Below, piece after piece: positions 9,367 to 17,971 of a stretch of DNA of 43,428 nt. Each line of letters starts with the position of its first letter. The stretch's first letter is position 1. Made by a program: the position numbers and the translations under genes. Location: the NCBI GenBank assembly GCA_022446885.1, contig JAKVBU010000020.1:17221-60648 (forward strand), written 5' to 3'. The notes beneath the pieces are model-generated. The model ran no database searches. It saw only the letters and a list, made by a program, of their open reading frames with translations, and was not told the DNA's origin. The stretch comes from Phycisphaerales bacterium. Its GTDB lineage: Bacteria > Planctomycetota > Phycisphaerae > Phycisphaerales > SM1A02.

Positions 9367-9444
9367 GGGGCCAGTCTCCCTGAAGATGAGACGATACCGT
9401 AGCCATGCGAACGGGATGCTCGGCTGGGCCCACCCCTAGACCGA

Positions 9445-9450
9445 TACAAT
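9445..9450 (+). promoter_or_regulatory. -10 element TACAAT placed for a leaderless thiolase mRNA
   Basis: TACAAT ends exactly 9 nt before the thiolase ATG and no Shine-Dalgarno-like purine tract lies between. The expected transcription start is at or within about three bases of the ATG. No good TTGACA-like -35 is visible. Confidence 0.55.
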
Positions 9451-9459
9451 GCTGCGTCC

Positions 9460-10689
9460 ATGACTGCATCTGCGAAACCACGTCAAGCCGCCATCGTCTC
9501 CGCCATTCGCACCCCCTTTGGCCGATACGGGGGCGGTCTCAGCAGCATTCGCCCGGATGATCTCGCCGCCCTGGCGATCAAGGCCGCAGTGGATCGAGCG
9601 GGCATCGACCCGACGACGATCGATGACGTTTACATGGGCGCTGCCAATCAGGCCGGCGAAGACAACCGGAACGTGGCCCGTATGGCGGCGTTGTTGGCCG
9701 GGCTGCCTGTCTCCGTACCCGGCTGCACCGTCAATCGACTCTGCGCCTCGGGGCTCGAGGCCGTCATTCTCGCTGCTCGATTGATCGAGTCTGGCGCCGG
9801 CGATGTGTATGTTGCCGGTGGCGTCGAGAGCATGAGCCGGGCCCCCTTCGTGATGGCCAAAGGGGCCACCGCATTCAGCAGAGCGGTGGATGTTCATGAC
9901 ACCACGATCGGCTGGCGATTCACCAATCCAGCGCTATCCAAACTGCACCACCCGTACGGCATGGGTGAGACGGCCGAGAACGTCGCTCGATTGCTCAAGA
10001 TCACGCGTGAAGCCCAGGATCGATTCGCGGTACTCTCGCAGCAGCGTTGGGCCCTTGCCAACAAGATGGGCCACTTTGCTGACGAACTCATACCGGTCTC
10101 GGTACCGCAGCGCAAGGGCGACCCGGTCATCGTCGACACCGACGAACACCCCCGCCCTGAGACCACTCTGGAAGGGCTCGGTCGGTTGCGGCCCGCATTC
10201 TCCAAAGATGATCAGGCCTCGGTGACAGCAGGCAATTCCAGCGGCGTCAACGACGGGGCTGCAGCCCTTGTGCTCATGGACGCCCAGCGAGCCCGTCAAG
10301 AAGGACGCGAGATTCTGGCGGTCGTCACTGGCAGCGCGTCTGCCGGTGTCGATCCAGCCACCATGGGGTTGGGACCGATCCCCGCCACAAAGAAGATGCT
10401 CGATCGCGCCTCCCTGAGCGTGGACGATGTCGATCTGTTCGAACTCAACGAAGCGTTCGCTGCCCAGTCGATCGGATGCGTGGAGGGATTGGGACTGGAT
10501 CTGGCCAGGGTCAATGTCAATGGAGGGGCCATCGCCATCGGCCACCCACTGGGCGCCAGCGGCGCACGTCTGGCGACCACACTGATTCACGAACTTCGTC
10601 GTCGTGGGGCCCGCCGGGGCGTGGCTACACTGTGCGTCGGTGTGGGACAGGGGCTCGCCGCGATGTTCGAGAACCCGGCCGCCGAGTGA
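9460..10689 (+). CDS. paaJ: Acetyl-CoA acyltransferase (thiolase), PaaJ/PcaF-type
   Basis: A 409-residue type II thiolase. The nucleophile loop VNRLCASGLEA places the active Cys at residue 95. The C-terminal half carries GGAIAIGHPLGASGAR and the second Cys in LCVGVGQGLA, the conserved His/Cys pair. In the phenylacetate pathway this enzyme cleaves 3-oxoadipyl-CoA to acetyl-CoA and succinyl-CoA, and may also act on the 5,6-dehydro form. Context (paaABCD 35 nt downstream, paaFGH upstream) favours PaaJ over a general FadA. It is the first gene of the forward operon and is divergent from the kinase. Confidence 0.88.
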   Translation: MTASAKPRQAAIVSAIRTPFGRYGGGLSSIRPDDLAALAIKAAVDRAGIDPTTIDDVYMGAANQAGEDNRNVARMAALLAGLPVSVPGCTVNRLCASGLEAVILAARLIESGAGDVYVAGGVESMSRAPFVMAKGATAFSRAVDVHDTTIGWRFTNPALSKLHHPYGMGETAENVARLLKITREAQDRFAVLSQQRWALANKMGHFADELIPVSVPQRKGDPVIVDTDEHPRPETTLEGLGRLRPAFSKDDQASVTAGNSSGVNDGAAALVLMDAQRARQEGREILAVVTGSASAGVDPATMGLGPIPATKKMLDRASLSVDDVDLFELNEAFAAQSIGCVEGLGLDLARVNVNGGAIAIGHPLGASGARLATTLIHELRRRGARRGVATLCVGVGQGLAAMFENPAAE

Positions 10690-10723
10690 CCTGCCCTTGA
10701 ATGCCCACCAGAAGGAGCCCTGC

Positions 10724-11746
10724 ATGAGCGGTGCCGCCAATCCTGTTCAGCCCATGTGCCCCTGCGAAGGGGAAGATCCCGAAAAGCTCGCGCAGTTCGA
10801 GCAACGGATCGCCGAAGGGGTCCACATTGAGCCCGGCGACTGGATGCCCGAGGCCTATCGACAGGGCATGCTCAGAATGGCCGAGCATCACGCCAACAGC
10901 GAGATCATCGGCGCCCTGCCCGAGGGTGAGTGGATCACGCGTGCCCCCAGCCTGCGTCGAAAGCTCGCGCTGACGGCCAAGGTGCAGGATGAGGTCGGCC
11001 ACGGCCAGATGCTCTATCGCGTCTCGCAGGAGCTGGGCAAGAGCCGCGACGACATGCTTCGTGATCTCGTCATGGGCAAGACGAAGTACCACAACTGCTT
11101 CAACTATCCCGCACCCACGTGGGGCGACATCGCCATGATCCAATGGCTCATAGACGGCGCCGCCATCATGAATCAGAAGACGCTGGCGGACGGCGCCTAC
11201 GGCCCCTACGTACGCACGATGAACCGCATCAATATGGAAGAGGCGTTTCACTTCAAGAGTGGCGAAGACATGGTCCTCACCCTCATGAGTGGAACCAAGC
11301 TGCAGAAACAGATGACACAGGACGCCTTCGATCGCTGGTGGGCTGTGTCACTGATGTTCTTCGGCCCCCACGACAAGCCCGGCGCCGAAACCATGCCGGC
11401 GATGCGATGGCGCATGAAGATCGAAAAGAACGACTCTTTGCGGCAACGCTTCGTCAACCGCTTCGCCCCGGCGGCCAAGGACCTCGGCCTGATCATCAAC
11501 GTGTGCGCGAAGGACGAACACGGCTACGTCACGTCGGTACGCGAGGACGAGCAGTGCGTACGCGACGAAGCCACCGGCAACTGGGGCTTCACTGATCCGG
11601 ACTGGGACGAGTTCTTCCGTGTCATTCGCGGTAACGGACCATGCAATGCTCACCGCCTCAATCTCCGGCGGTTCTCACATGAACAGGGCGACTGGGTCCG
11701 GCGAGCAGGCGCCCACGGCACGATTACGACTCCCCCGGCTGCCTGA
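10724..11746 (+). CDS. paaA: Phenylacetyl-CoA 1,2-epoxidase catalytic subunit PaaA
   Basis: A 340-residue ferritin-like di-iron oxygenase subunit. Candidate metal ligands are visible in VQDEVGHGQML (Glu90, His93) and NMEEAFHFKSGED (Glu172/173, His176), with further family blocks KYHNCFNYPAPTWGDIAMI and FFGPHDKP. PaaA adds one oxygen atom of O2 to the ring of phenylacetyl-CoA. The start is the ATG with AAGGAG at normal spacing; the frame extends further upstream inside the thiolase gene but that part is not used. The N-terminal segment with CPCEGEDPEK is slightly longer than I expect. PaaA works in a complex with PaaC and PaaB, both downstream. The reductase PaaE is not in this window. Confidence 0.95.
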   Translation: MSGAANPVQPMCPCEGEDPEKLAQFEQRIAEGVHIEPGDWMPEAYRQGMLRMAEHHANSEIIGALPEGEWITRAPSLRRKLALTAKVQDEVGHGQMLYRVSQELGKSRDDMLRDLVMGKTKYHNCFNYPAPTWGDIAMIQWLIDGAAIMNQKTLADGAYGPYVRTMNRINMEEAFHFKSGEDMVLTLMSGTKLQKQMTQDAFDRWWAVSLMFFGPHDKPGAETMPAMRWRMKIEKNDSLRQRFVNRFAPAAKDLGLIINVCAKDEHGYVTSVREDEQCVRDEATGNWGFTDPDWDEFFRVIRGNGPCNAHRLNLRRFSHEQGDWVRRAGAHGTITTPPAA

Positions 11747-11760
11747 ATTCAACACGATCG

Positions 11761-12369
11761 ATGTCAAAACGACGCCACATCACGTACGAGTTCGATGGTG
11801 ACCTCCCCGAGGGCACCGGTGATGATGCACACTGGGTCGTCTACACCCGCAAGAATGCTGGTGGGCCGGCACGGTGGGCGGGCTATCTAGATGCTGTCGA
11901 TGTCGATCTGGCCCTGCAATACTCCCGGGAGCACTATGGCCTGGACGAAGCCTGTGTAGGCACGCTGATCCACCGTCACGACGCGATGACCGATTCTGAA
12001 TACGGCCTCGAACCGCTCTCGCCGGCATCGGCGAAGGGCGATGACGGTGAGCCGTGGGTGGTCTTCGTGCAGAAAGGCCGAGGCAACATCCACATCGAGG
12101 CGGGGCTCGTGCACGCCCCCAATGCACGCACCGCTATCGCCCGTGGCATCGCCTCGTTTGCCGGCGGCAAGGTGACCAACGTCAGAGTGGTGCTTCAAGC
12201 CGACTGCCATGAGGCGATGCAGGAAGATCTTGCGATCTGGCGCGAACACGACTTGTCGTACAAGTACGCCCGCGGCTACAGCAAGGACGTACGAGCCAAG
12301 TGGCGGACATTCCGCGACGAAGCCGACCTCGAAGGCTACAGGGCCGGCGACATCAAGGAGCACTTCTGA
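11761..12369 (+). CDS. paaB: Phenylacetyl-CoA epoxidase subunit PaaB, two tandem PaaB-like domains
   Basis: A 202-residue protein where classical PaaB is about 95 residues. Two similar halves are seen: about residues 24-75 (WVVYTRKNAGGPARWAGYLDA with DVDLALQYSREHYG) and 98-148 (WVVFVQKGRGNIHIEAGLVHA with NARTAIARGIASFAG). Each matches the single PaaB pattern of a V-[FY]-[VT]-x-[RK] strand, a Gly-containing turn, an Ala-rich helix and a final strand. A basic tail of about 50 residues follows. PaaB bridges PaaAC heterodimers in the epoxidase. The gene sits 14 nt after paaA and 1 nt before paaC. No good Shine-Dalgarno is seen, so coupling to paaA translation is likely. Confidence 0.87.
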   Translation: MSKRRHITYEFDGDLPEGTGDDAHWVVYTRKNAGGPARWAGYLDAVDVDLALQYSREHYGLDEACVGTLIHRHDAMTDSEYGLEPLSPASAKGDDGEPWVVFVQKGRGNIHIEAGLVHAPNARTAIARGIASFAGGKVTNVRVVLQADCHEAMQEDLAIWREHDLSYKYARGYSKDVRAKWRTFRDEADLEGYRAGDIKEHF

Positions 12370-12370
12370 G

Positions 12371-13072
12371 ATGCCCCTGCGCGATGACGTCATGGCACTG
12401 GCCGACGACAAGCTCATGTCGGGCCACATGCAGAGCGACTGGACCGGTTTGGGGCCGATACTGGAAGAGGATATCGCCGCTTCCGCCATGGCCCAGGACG
12501 ACCTGAGCCACGCCCAGGTGCTGTACGAGTGGCTCGGTGGCGATCCCGATGCAACCGCATTCGGTCGTCAGGCTCAGGCCTATCGCTGCTGCGATCTCGT
12601 CACGCTTCCCGACGAGTTCGATTGGGCCATCGCAACTGCACGCCGCTTCATGTGCGCCCACTTTGCGACGGTGCTGCTTCAGGACTTTGCCCAAAGCGAC
12701 GACGCTGACCTCGTTGATCGAGCCGCTCGACTCCTCAAGGAACAGGCCATCCAGACGACGCACCTGAATGCCTGGATTTTCCGGCTTGGCACCGGGGGCA
12801 CAGATGCCCATGCCCGCATGCAGCATGCCTTTGACACCCTGTCGCCTTACGTCGGGGGTCTGTTTGAAACCATCGATCAGGCAGCGGATCGCTTTGATCG
12901 CTGGCGTGCCGCTGTTGATCCGGTGCTGCAGTCCGCCGCGTTGAAGATCGATGTGACAGGCCCTGAGTCAACCACATGCGGTGGCCGCAGCGGCCAGCAT
13001 GCTGAGCATTTCATACTGCAGCAGGCGGAAATGACTCAGGTTCGCTCGCTGGAACCCGACGCCGCATGGTGA
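12371..13072 (+). CDS. paaC: Phenylacetyl-CoA epoxidase structural subunit PaaC
   Basis: A 233-residue ferritin-like helical protein paired with PaaA. Recognisable blocks are LADDKLMSGHMQSDWTG, AQDDLSHAQVLYEWLGG and RFMCAHFATVLLQDFAQS. The start ATG follows the paaB stop directly (TGAG then ATG). PaaC is the non-catalytic partner that helps bind phenylacetyl-CoA and shapes the PaaA active site. The final residues overlap paaD by 7 bp, consistent with coupled translation and fixed subunit ratios. The C-terminal block (QHAEHFILQQAEMTQVRSL) looks like the family end region. Confidence 0.92.
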   Translation: MPLRDDVMALADDKLMSGHMQSDWTGLGPILEEDIAASAMAQDDLSHAQVLYEWLGGDPDATAFGRQAQAYRCCDLVTLPDEFDWAIATARRFMCAHFATVLLQDFAQSDDADLVDRAARLLKEQAIQTTHLNAWIFRLGTGGTDAHARMQHAFDTLSPYVGGLFETIDQAADRFDRWRAAVDPVLQSAALKIDVTGPESTTCGGRSGQHAEHFILQQAEMTQVRSLEPDAAW

Positions 13073-13557
13073 GCGAGGCCGATGTCCGGCTCGTGCTCGA
13101 TGGCATCGACGACCCGGAACTGCCCTGCAGCATCGTGCAACTGGGGCTCGTCGAGTCTGTACACATTGATGAGGATCGCGTCGGCATTGAACTGCTCCCC
13201 ACCTTCACCGGGTGCCCGGCCCTTGACATGATCGAGGGGGATGTCAGAGCACAGGTATCGGCGATGGACGGTGTGGCTACCTGCACCGTGAGATGGCGCT
13301 ATCAGCCGGCATGGTCACCAGACCGGATCTCCGAGGCCGGGAGAAACCGACTCCACAAGCACGGTGTCACGACCCCGACGGCCTGCTGTGGCGAAGGCGC
13401 TGAGGCCGTGTCGCTGACCACCTCGGCTGTCCCCTGTCCGTACTGCGGTTCGACCCGGACCATTCTGGACAGCCCCTTCGGCCCCACACGCTGTCGCCAG
13501 ATTCACCTGTGTGAAGCCTGCCGCAATCAGTTCGAGCACATGAAACCCACGAACTGA
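13066..13557 (+). CDS. paaD: PaaD-type Fe-S/metal assembly protein (MIP18/DUF59 plus zinc-finger tail)
   Basis: A 163-residue protein. Residues 1-80 are a MIP18/DUF59 domain with IDDPELPCSIVQLGLVESV and the conserved Cys50 in FTGCPALD. The C-terminal part has a four-cysteine zinc-ribbon arrangement: CPYCGS at 124-129 and CEACRNQFEHMK at 149-160. This two-part layout is characteristic of PaaD, required for phenylacetyl-CoA epoxidase activity, most likely by maturing an iron-sulphur or iron centre. The ATG overlaps the end of paaC. It is the last paa gene of this operon; paaE, which normally follows and carries the Fe-S reductase, is absent here. Confidence 0.92.
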   Translation: MVSEADVRLVLDGIDDPELPCSIVQLGLVESVHIDEDRVGIELLPTFTGCPALDMIEGDVRAQVSAMDGVATCTVRWRYQPAWSPDRISEAGRNRLHKHGVTTPTACCGEGAEAVSLTTSAVPCPYCGSTRTILDSPFGPTRCRQIHLCEACRNQFEHMKPTN

Positions 13558-13562
13558 GGGAC

Positions 13563-13579
13563 GGCCAGAAAACCTGGCC
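13563..13579 (+). terminator. Weak hairpin after paaD
   Basis: GGCCAG, AAAAC loop, CTGGCC forms a short 6-bp hairpin six bases after the paaD stop. There is no T run after it, so it may only attenuate or stabilise the paa transcript end. Confidence 0.3.
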
Positions 13580-13676
13580 TCTGGGCTAGTGAATGGCCAC
13601 ACAACTCCGATCAGGCTGCATAGCTGCAGGTACGGGCGACGTGCATCGATGCTGCCGACCTGTGAAGGAAAAAACC

Positions 13677-15110
13677 ATGCCCATGCCCTCCAAATCCGCC
13701 CTGTTGGTCGTCGCCGGCCTGTCGCTCACCACGGCAGCATCCAGTGCCTCCGGGATTCCCCTGGACCCCCCCGGACCCGACATGAGCCTGTATTCAACCT
13801 CTCCGGCCTTCATCGACGGTTGGGGCACATCGATCGCCATGGGCAACGGATTTATCGTCGTGGGCGCCCCCAATGACGACACCGCAGGCCCCAATCGGGG
13901 ATCCGTCAGCGTCATCTGGGTCGACCTGATGACAGGTGCCGTCACCAGCAGCGTCATAGAGATTCCCGCGGGGCTCTCAGATGGTGCGGCATTCGGCAAC
14001 TCCGTGGCGGCATACGACAACAAGTTCGTAGTCGCGGCCCCTGCTCAGGCAGGCCTCTCCGGACCCGTCGGCGCCGTGTGGGTCTACGAGGTCGGCCCCA
14101 CGTCCGTCACGCTGGAGGAGGTACTGCAACCCACGTCGCTGCTCCCCGAAGATCTCTTCGCCCAGGATGTCGACATCAATTACAACCGCGTCATCGTCGG
14201 ATCGCCCTCGGCCCTGCATGCAGGATCGGTGTGGGTGTTCGACAACTACGGTGGAGACGACTGGAGCATCGGCACGCAACTGGTCGGGGCGGGAAACGAA
14301 GGTGACGGCCTGGGCTGGTCAGTCGCATTCGACAAACTGGACGAGAATCGATTTGCCGCCAGTGCACCATTCACCGACGTGGCCGCTACACCTGAAGCAG
14401 GCGAGATCCAGATCTTCGAGTTCAACGGCACGACGGGCTTCTGGAATTCCGTGGCCACGCTCGATCAGACGATGATGGGCACGACCACACATCACCTGGG
14501 CAATGACCTGGACTTCGACAGCCCCCACCTGCTCGTGGGTGAGTTTGAACACGCACCCTCGGGCAGGGCCCACCTGTTCTCCGAGGGTGCCGGATGGTCA
14601 CATCAGCAACTCACGCCCGATGGCAACGCCACCATCCTGAAGTTCGGATCTTCAGTGGCGCTATACGAAGATTTCGCGATGGTCGGCGCGATGCACAGCG
14701 ATTTCGGACTTGCTTTGGAGGGCGCCGCCTACCTGTATCGGCACGATGGTGCCGCCTGGAATCTGCTCGCTGAGCTCATGAGCAACGGTGGTACGGCCGG
14801 CTCGATGGGCAAGTCGGTGGCCCTGTTCCAGGGCGTGTGTCTCGCCGGCGCCCCCGGCGCGACCGAATCAGGGGCGGCCCCGGTTGTTAGCCACGGCAAT
14901 GTGCAGTTCTGGAGTATGGAGCAAACGCCGGGCTGCCCCACCGATGTGGACATGGACGGTGAGACTAACGTGGACGACATCGAGGCCCTGCTCACTGGCT
15001 GGGGGGCCTGTGGCGAACCCATGGGGTGCCCGTCGGATGTCGATCGCAACAACTCGACCGACATGAGCGATCTCATCGAGGTGCTCATGCACTGGGGCAG
15101 CTGCCTATGA
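13677..15110 (+). CDS. Secreted FG-GAP beta-propeller-like protein with dockerin-like C-terminus
   Basis: A 477-residue protein. The start at 13677 gives a signal peptide (MPMPSKSALLVVAGLSLTT, then AASSASG) and has GAAGGA upstream. The body has about seven repeats of the FG-GAP kind, each with a WG/FG-x-S-[IV]-A core and a hydrophobic VVGAP-like strand (for example GWGTSIAMGNGFIVVGAP and KFGSSVALYEDFAMVGA), suggesting a beta-propeller. The C-terminus has two Asp-rich loops (CPTDVDMDGETNVDDIEALL and CPSDVDRNNSTDMSDLIEVL) closing with HWGSCL. The neighbouring gene at 15250 is a paralogue. The product is probably exported and calcium-binding; its function is unknown. It does not look related to the surrounding catabolic genes. 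Confidence 0.82.
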   Translation: MPMPSKSALLVVAGLSLTTAASSASGIPLDPPGPDMSLYSTSPAFIDGWGTSIAMGNGFIVVGAPNDDTAGPNRGSVSVIWVDLMTGAVTSSVIEIPAGLSDGAAFGNSVAAYDNKFVVAAPAQAGLSGPVGAVWVYEVGPTSVTLEEVLQPTSLLPEDLFAQDVDINYNRVIVGSPSALHAGSVWVFDNYGGDDWSIGTQLVGAGNEGDGLGWSVAFDKLDENRFAASAPFTDVAATPEAGEIQIFEFNGTTGFWNSVATLDQTMMGTTTHHLGNDLDFDSPHLLVGEFEHAPSGRAHLFSEGAGWSHQQLTPDGNATILKFGSSVALYEDFAMVGAMHSDFGLALEGAAYLYRHDGAAWNLLAELMSNGGTAGSMGKSVALFQGVCLAGAPGATESGAAPVVSHGNVQFWSMEQTPGCPTDVDMDGETNVDDIEALLTGWGACGEPMGCPSDVDRNNSTDMSDLIEVLMHWGSCL

Positions 15111-15175
15111 GCTGGCGCCCCCATGGCTGTGACACCATGGTCCCGGTGCATGAAGGACGCCGGCCAGACCGAGAG

Positions 15176-15181
15176 TACACT
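15176..15181 (+). promoter_or_regulatory. Possible -10 element (TACACT) for the second FG-GAP gene
   Basis: TACACT lies in the gap between the two FG-GAP genes, about 69 nt before the preferred start of the second. No clear -35 is visible. Confidence 0.3.
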
Positions 15182-15249
15182 TCGAACTGAGACGTGCCGC
15201 CACCAATCATGAACGGCGCCGAATGACGGCGTCTGAGGATTCGACACAC

Positions 15250-16713
15250 ATGGGTCGAACTAAGCTCGCTGCCTTGAGTGCCATGCCGGTGTATCTGGCA
15301 ATGCTCGCAACCGGAACAGCGCAGAATGCGCCGGTCATTGAACCTCGCGTCGTGGTCGCCGACGCCACGGGTGAATCCTCTGACCATTTCGGCGCCGCCA
15401 TTGCAGCGGAGCAATCCACACTGCTGGTCGGAGCCCCCGGATTCGATGTTGAAGGTGCCCTGCACTGCGGAAAGGCCACGGTCTTCCTATCGACCTGGAT
15501 CGAACATGAGCAGGCCATCTCAGAGGAGTTCGTGATCTGGACCATGCTCCCTCCCGGAGATGACGTTCCCACTTCGGCCAACTTTGGCGACGCCGTGGCG
15601 TTGGGCACCGAGATCTACCTCGTCGGTAGCCCCAGATGGAACAGCAGCGATGGAGAGACGAACACGTGCGGGCAGGTGTTTCTGTACAGCGCCGCCACCG
15701 AGAACGATCCACCAGTACTCGTGCGGCAGGTGGAGCAGAGTGATCCCGAAATCAGTGACAAGTTCGGCACGACCATCGAGGTCTGCTGGAATGCGATATC
15801 CAACGCCGCCACGACTTTCGCCGTCGGGGCTCCGGGAGACAAGGTGCCAGGAGAAAACAGCTCCTATGACGCGGGTGCCGTCCATGTCTATCAGTACTTT
15901 CACGAGACCGACACGCTGATGTTTGTTCAGCGCATCCAGCCCGTCGACATCGAGGCCGGTGACGCGTTCGGCACGTCCATCGCCATGTGGAATGACTTCA
16001 TGGCCATCGGCGCACCTGGTGAGGACGACGATCAGGGCGCGATCCGGCTCTTTGAGTGGAACGGCCTCGATTCGTGGCAGGAGATCCGACGCATTCCGGC
16101 GTCGGAAGTCAGTTGCGTGAGCGGGCTCGGACGGGCCCTCGATCTCTGGGGGGCGAATCTGGTGATGGGCGGCGATGACTTCGCGGCGTTCATGTACCCC
16201 AAGGAGTTGTTCGATCTCCCATTTGACTACTTCCACACGCTTGAGCCTGATCCGACGCGGACCGTTTCGGACTGGGGCAGAAGTGTGTCCATCGACCATG
16301 CCCACAAGGTGCTCGTTGGTGGCGATGGTGAAGCGGCCTTGTTCCATGATGTCTCGGTCGCAATGGGGCACTCCCTCGCCGCCACGCTCGAATACGGAAC
16401 CGATCTGCTGGACGACATGGGCGCAAGCGTCTGCGTTCTGGGACCTCAAGCCTGGGTCTCGGCCCCCAACGGCAACGCCGGTTCGACCAACAGCGGCGAA
16501 GTGGCCCGATTCAGGGTCAATTGGGACAACTTCGACTGCATCCAGGACAAATCGGACAATGGATGGGTGTCGTGGGTCGAACTCGCTGCAATGCTCGATG
16601 ACTGGGGCTGCTCTCCGGCTGACTCTGTGGACGCCGCTGATTTCAATGACGACTGGGCCGTCAACATGCTCGATCTGATCGACCTGCTGAGACACTGGGG
16701 CAGCTGCCCCTGA
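15250..16713 (+). CDS. Secreted FG-GAP protein with dockerin-like C-terminus (paralogue of 13677 product)
   Basis: A 487-residue protein if read from the ATG at 15250, which gives a signal peptide (MGRTKLAALSAMPVYLAML then ATGTAQNA). An ATG at 15223 in the same frame is an alternative. FG-GAP-like repeats are visible, such as DHFGAAIAAEQSTLLVGAP, NFGDAVALGTEIYLVGSP and AFGTSIAMWNDFMAIGAP. The C-terminus has an Asp-rich pair (VSWVELAAMLDDWGC and NDDWAVNMLDLIDLLRHW) ending in GSCP, as in the gene before. The first Asp loop is degenerate. Tandem placement and shared layout suggest a local duplication followed by divergence. It is likely an extracellular beta-propeller of unknown partner. Confidence 0.82.
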   Translation: MGRTKLAALSAMPVYLAMLATGTAQNAPVIEPRVVVADATGESSDHFGAAIAAEQSTLLVGAPGFDVEGALHCGKATVFLSTWIEHEQAISEEFVIWTMLPPGDDVPTSANFGDAVALGTEIYLVGSPRWNSSDGETNTCGQVFLYSAATENDPPVLVRQVEQSDPEISDKFGTTIEVCWNAISNAATTFAVGAPGDKVPGENSSYDAGAVHVYQYFHETDTLMFVQRIQPVDIEAGDAFGTSIAMWNDFMAIGAPGEDDDQGAIRLFEWNGLDSWQEIRRIPASEVSCVSGLGRALDLWGANLVMGGDDFAAFMYPKELFDLPFDYFHTLEPDPTRTVSDWGRSVSIDHAHKVLVGGDGEAALFHDVSVAMGHSLAATLEYGTDLLDDMGASVCVLGPQAWVSAPNGNAGSTNSGEVARFRVNWDNFDCIQDKSDNGWVSWVELAAMLDDWGCSPADSVDAADFNDDWAVNMLDLIDLLRHWGSCP

Positions 16714-16765
16714 TCAGAGCGCTGGGTACGACCTGATTGGCGCTGGGCCATGTCTCAGACACCGT

Positions 16766-16771
16766 TACAAT
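16766..16771 (+). promoter_or_regulatory. -10 element TACAAT placed for a leaderless E1alpha mRNA
   Basis: TACAAT ends 9 nt before the E1alpha ATG with no Shine-Dalgarno in between, the same geometry as at the thiolase. It marks the probable start of the oxoacid dehydrogenase operon. Confidence 0.55.
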
Positions 16772-16780
16772 GGCCGGTCC

Positions 16781-17971
16781 ATGGCTGCCGATCAGTTCAT
16801 CCCGACCGACCCGCCTGAAGAACACACTGACGACGCTGCCCAGGTGCCACCGATCCCGGCCGCCCCGAGGACACCGACGGGCTGTTTCAACACCCGCGCT
16901 ATTGATCCGGGCCGCATCGAATGTCTACAGATTCTCAATGCCTCCGGACACATCGAACAGGGCATGGACCCGGGCTTCTCAGATGAGACGCTAAAGGACG
17001 TGCATCGAGCCATGGTGTTGTCACGTGCATTCGACGCTCGAATGCTCACCATGCAACGGCAGGGCGAGATGGGCACCTTCGCCCCGAACGTCGGCCAGGA
17101 AGCGTGCATGATCGGCCAGGTCTGGCCGCTGACCAAAGACGATTGGTTCGCACCTTCGTACCGATCATTCGGCGCCCAGATCGCCCGTGGTTGGCCGATG
17201 GATCACCTGATGAAACTCTGGGCGGGCTATCACGAGGGCTTCGCACCTCCACCGGGCGTCAACGACTACCCATTCTCGATCGTGATCGGATCGCAAGTGC
17301 CGCCTGCCGTGGGCACCGCCATGGCGATGCGACGGGCCGGGCGATCGGAGTGCGTTGTGGTGAATTTCGGCGACGGCGCCTTCTCGCAGGGCGCCGTGGC
17401 CGAGTCTCTGAACTTCGCCGCGGTAGACAAGGCGCCGGTCGTGTTCGTCTGCGAGAACAACGGCTGGGCCATCTCGACGCCACTGCACAAACAGACCGAG
17501 GTCGACGCTCTGGCCGTTCGGGGTCTTGGCTACGGCGTGCCTTCCATTCGCGTGGACGGCAATGACATCCTGGCGATGATGGTCGCCATGCGAGACGCCT
17601 GTGACCGGGCTCGCAGCGGTGAGGGGCCCACGCTCATCGAAGCCGTGACGTTCCGGATGAGCCTGCACACCACCGCCGACGACCCAACCGTCTATCGAGA
17701 TGAGGCTCACGTCGATCCTTGGCGCAAGCGGTGCCCCATCGCCCGTCTTGAGACACTGATGATGAAGCAAGGTGCCATGGCCGAGGGTGATGGAGAGGCC
17801 ATCCGGGCTGAGTGCGACCAACTGGTGTTGGCCGCCCGAGACACGTTCAGAGCCGAGGCGGCCGCCAAGCCGCGTGAGGTGTTTGACCACCTCTACGCGT
17901 CCATGCCGGAGTCGCTCGCACGCCAGCAAGACGAGTACTTCAAGCGGCTCGATCGAAAGGGCATCGAGTAA
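16781..17971 (+). CDS. 2-oxoacid dehydrogenase E1 component, alpha subunit
   Basis: A 396-residue thiamine-diphosphate enzyme subunit. The ThDP/Mg motif is complete: FGDGAFSQGAVAESLNFA followed by CENNGWAIS about 25 residues later. The earlier SYRSFGAQIARGWPMD block and the later phosphorylation-loop-like segment SLHTTADDPTVYR are typical of branched-chain or pyruvate E1alpha. With the beta subunit it decarboxylates a 2-oxoacid and passes the acyl group to the E2 lipoyl arm. An extra Pro-rich N-terminus (residues 1-35) precedes the domain. The stop overlaps the E1beta start (TAATG). The substrate cannot be read from sequence; the paa neighbourhood makes phenylpyruvate or branched-chain oxoacids attractive candidates. 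Confidence 0.92.
   Translation: MAADQFIPTDPPEEHTDDAAQVPPIPAAPRTPTGCFNTRAIDPGRIECLQILNASGHIEQGMDPGFSDETLKDVHRAMVLSRAFDARMLTMQRQGEMGTFAPNVGQEACMIGQVWPLTKDDWFAPSYRSFGAQIARGWPMDHLMKLWAGYHEGFAPPPGVNDYPFSIVIGSQVPPAVGTAMAMRRAGRSECVVVNFGDGAFSQGAVAESLNFAAVDKAPVVFVCENNGWAISTPLHKQTEVDALAVRGLGYGVPSIRVDGNDILAMMVAMRDACDRARSGEGPTLIEAVTFRMSLHTTADDPTVYRDEAHVDPWRKRCPIARLETLMMKQGAMAEGDGEAIRAECDQLVLAARDTFRAEAAAKPREVFDHLYASMPESLARQQDEYFKRLDRKGIE

Noticed and set aside
15520-16695. Long reverse open frame (391 codons) opposite the second FG-GAP gene
   Set aside because: It mirrors the coding frame of a well-supported gene, has no recognisable domain, and high GC makes such antisense frames common.
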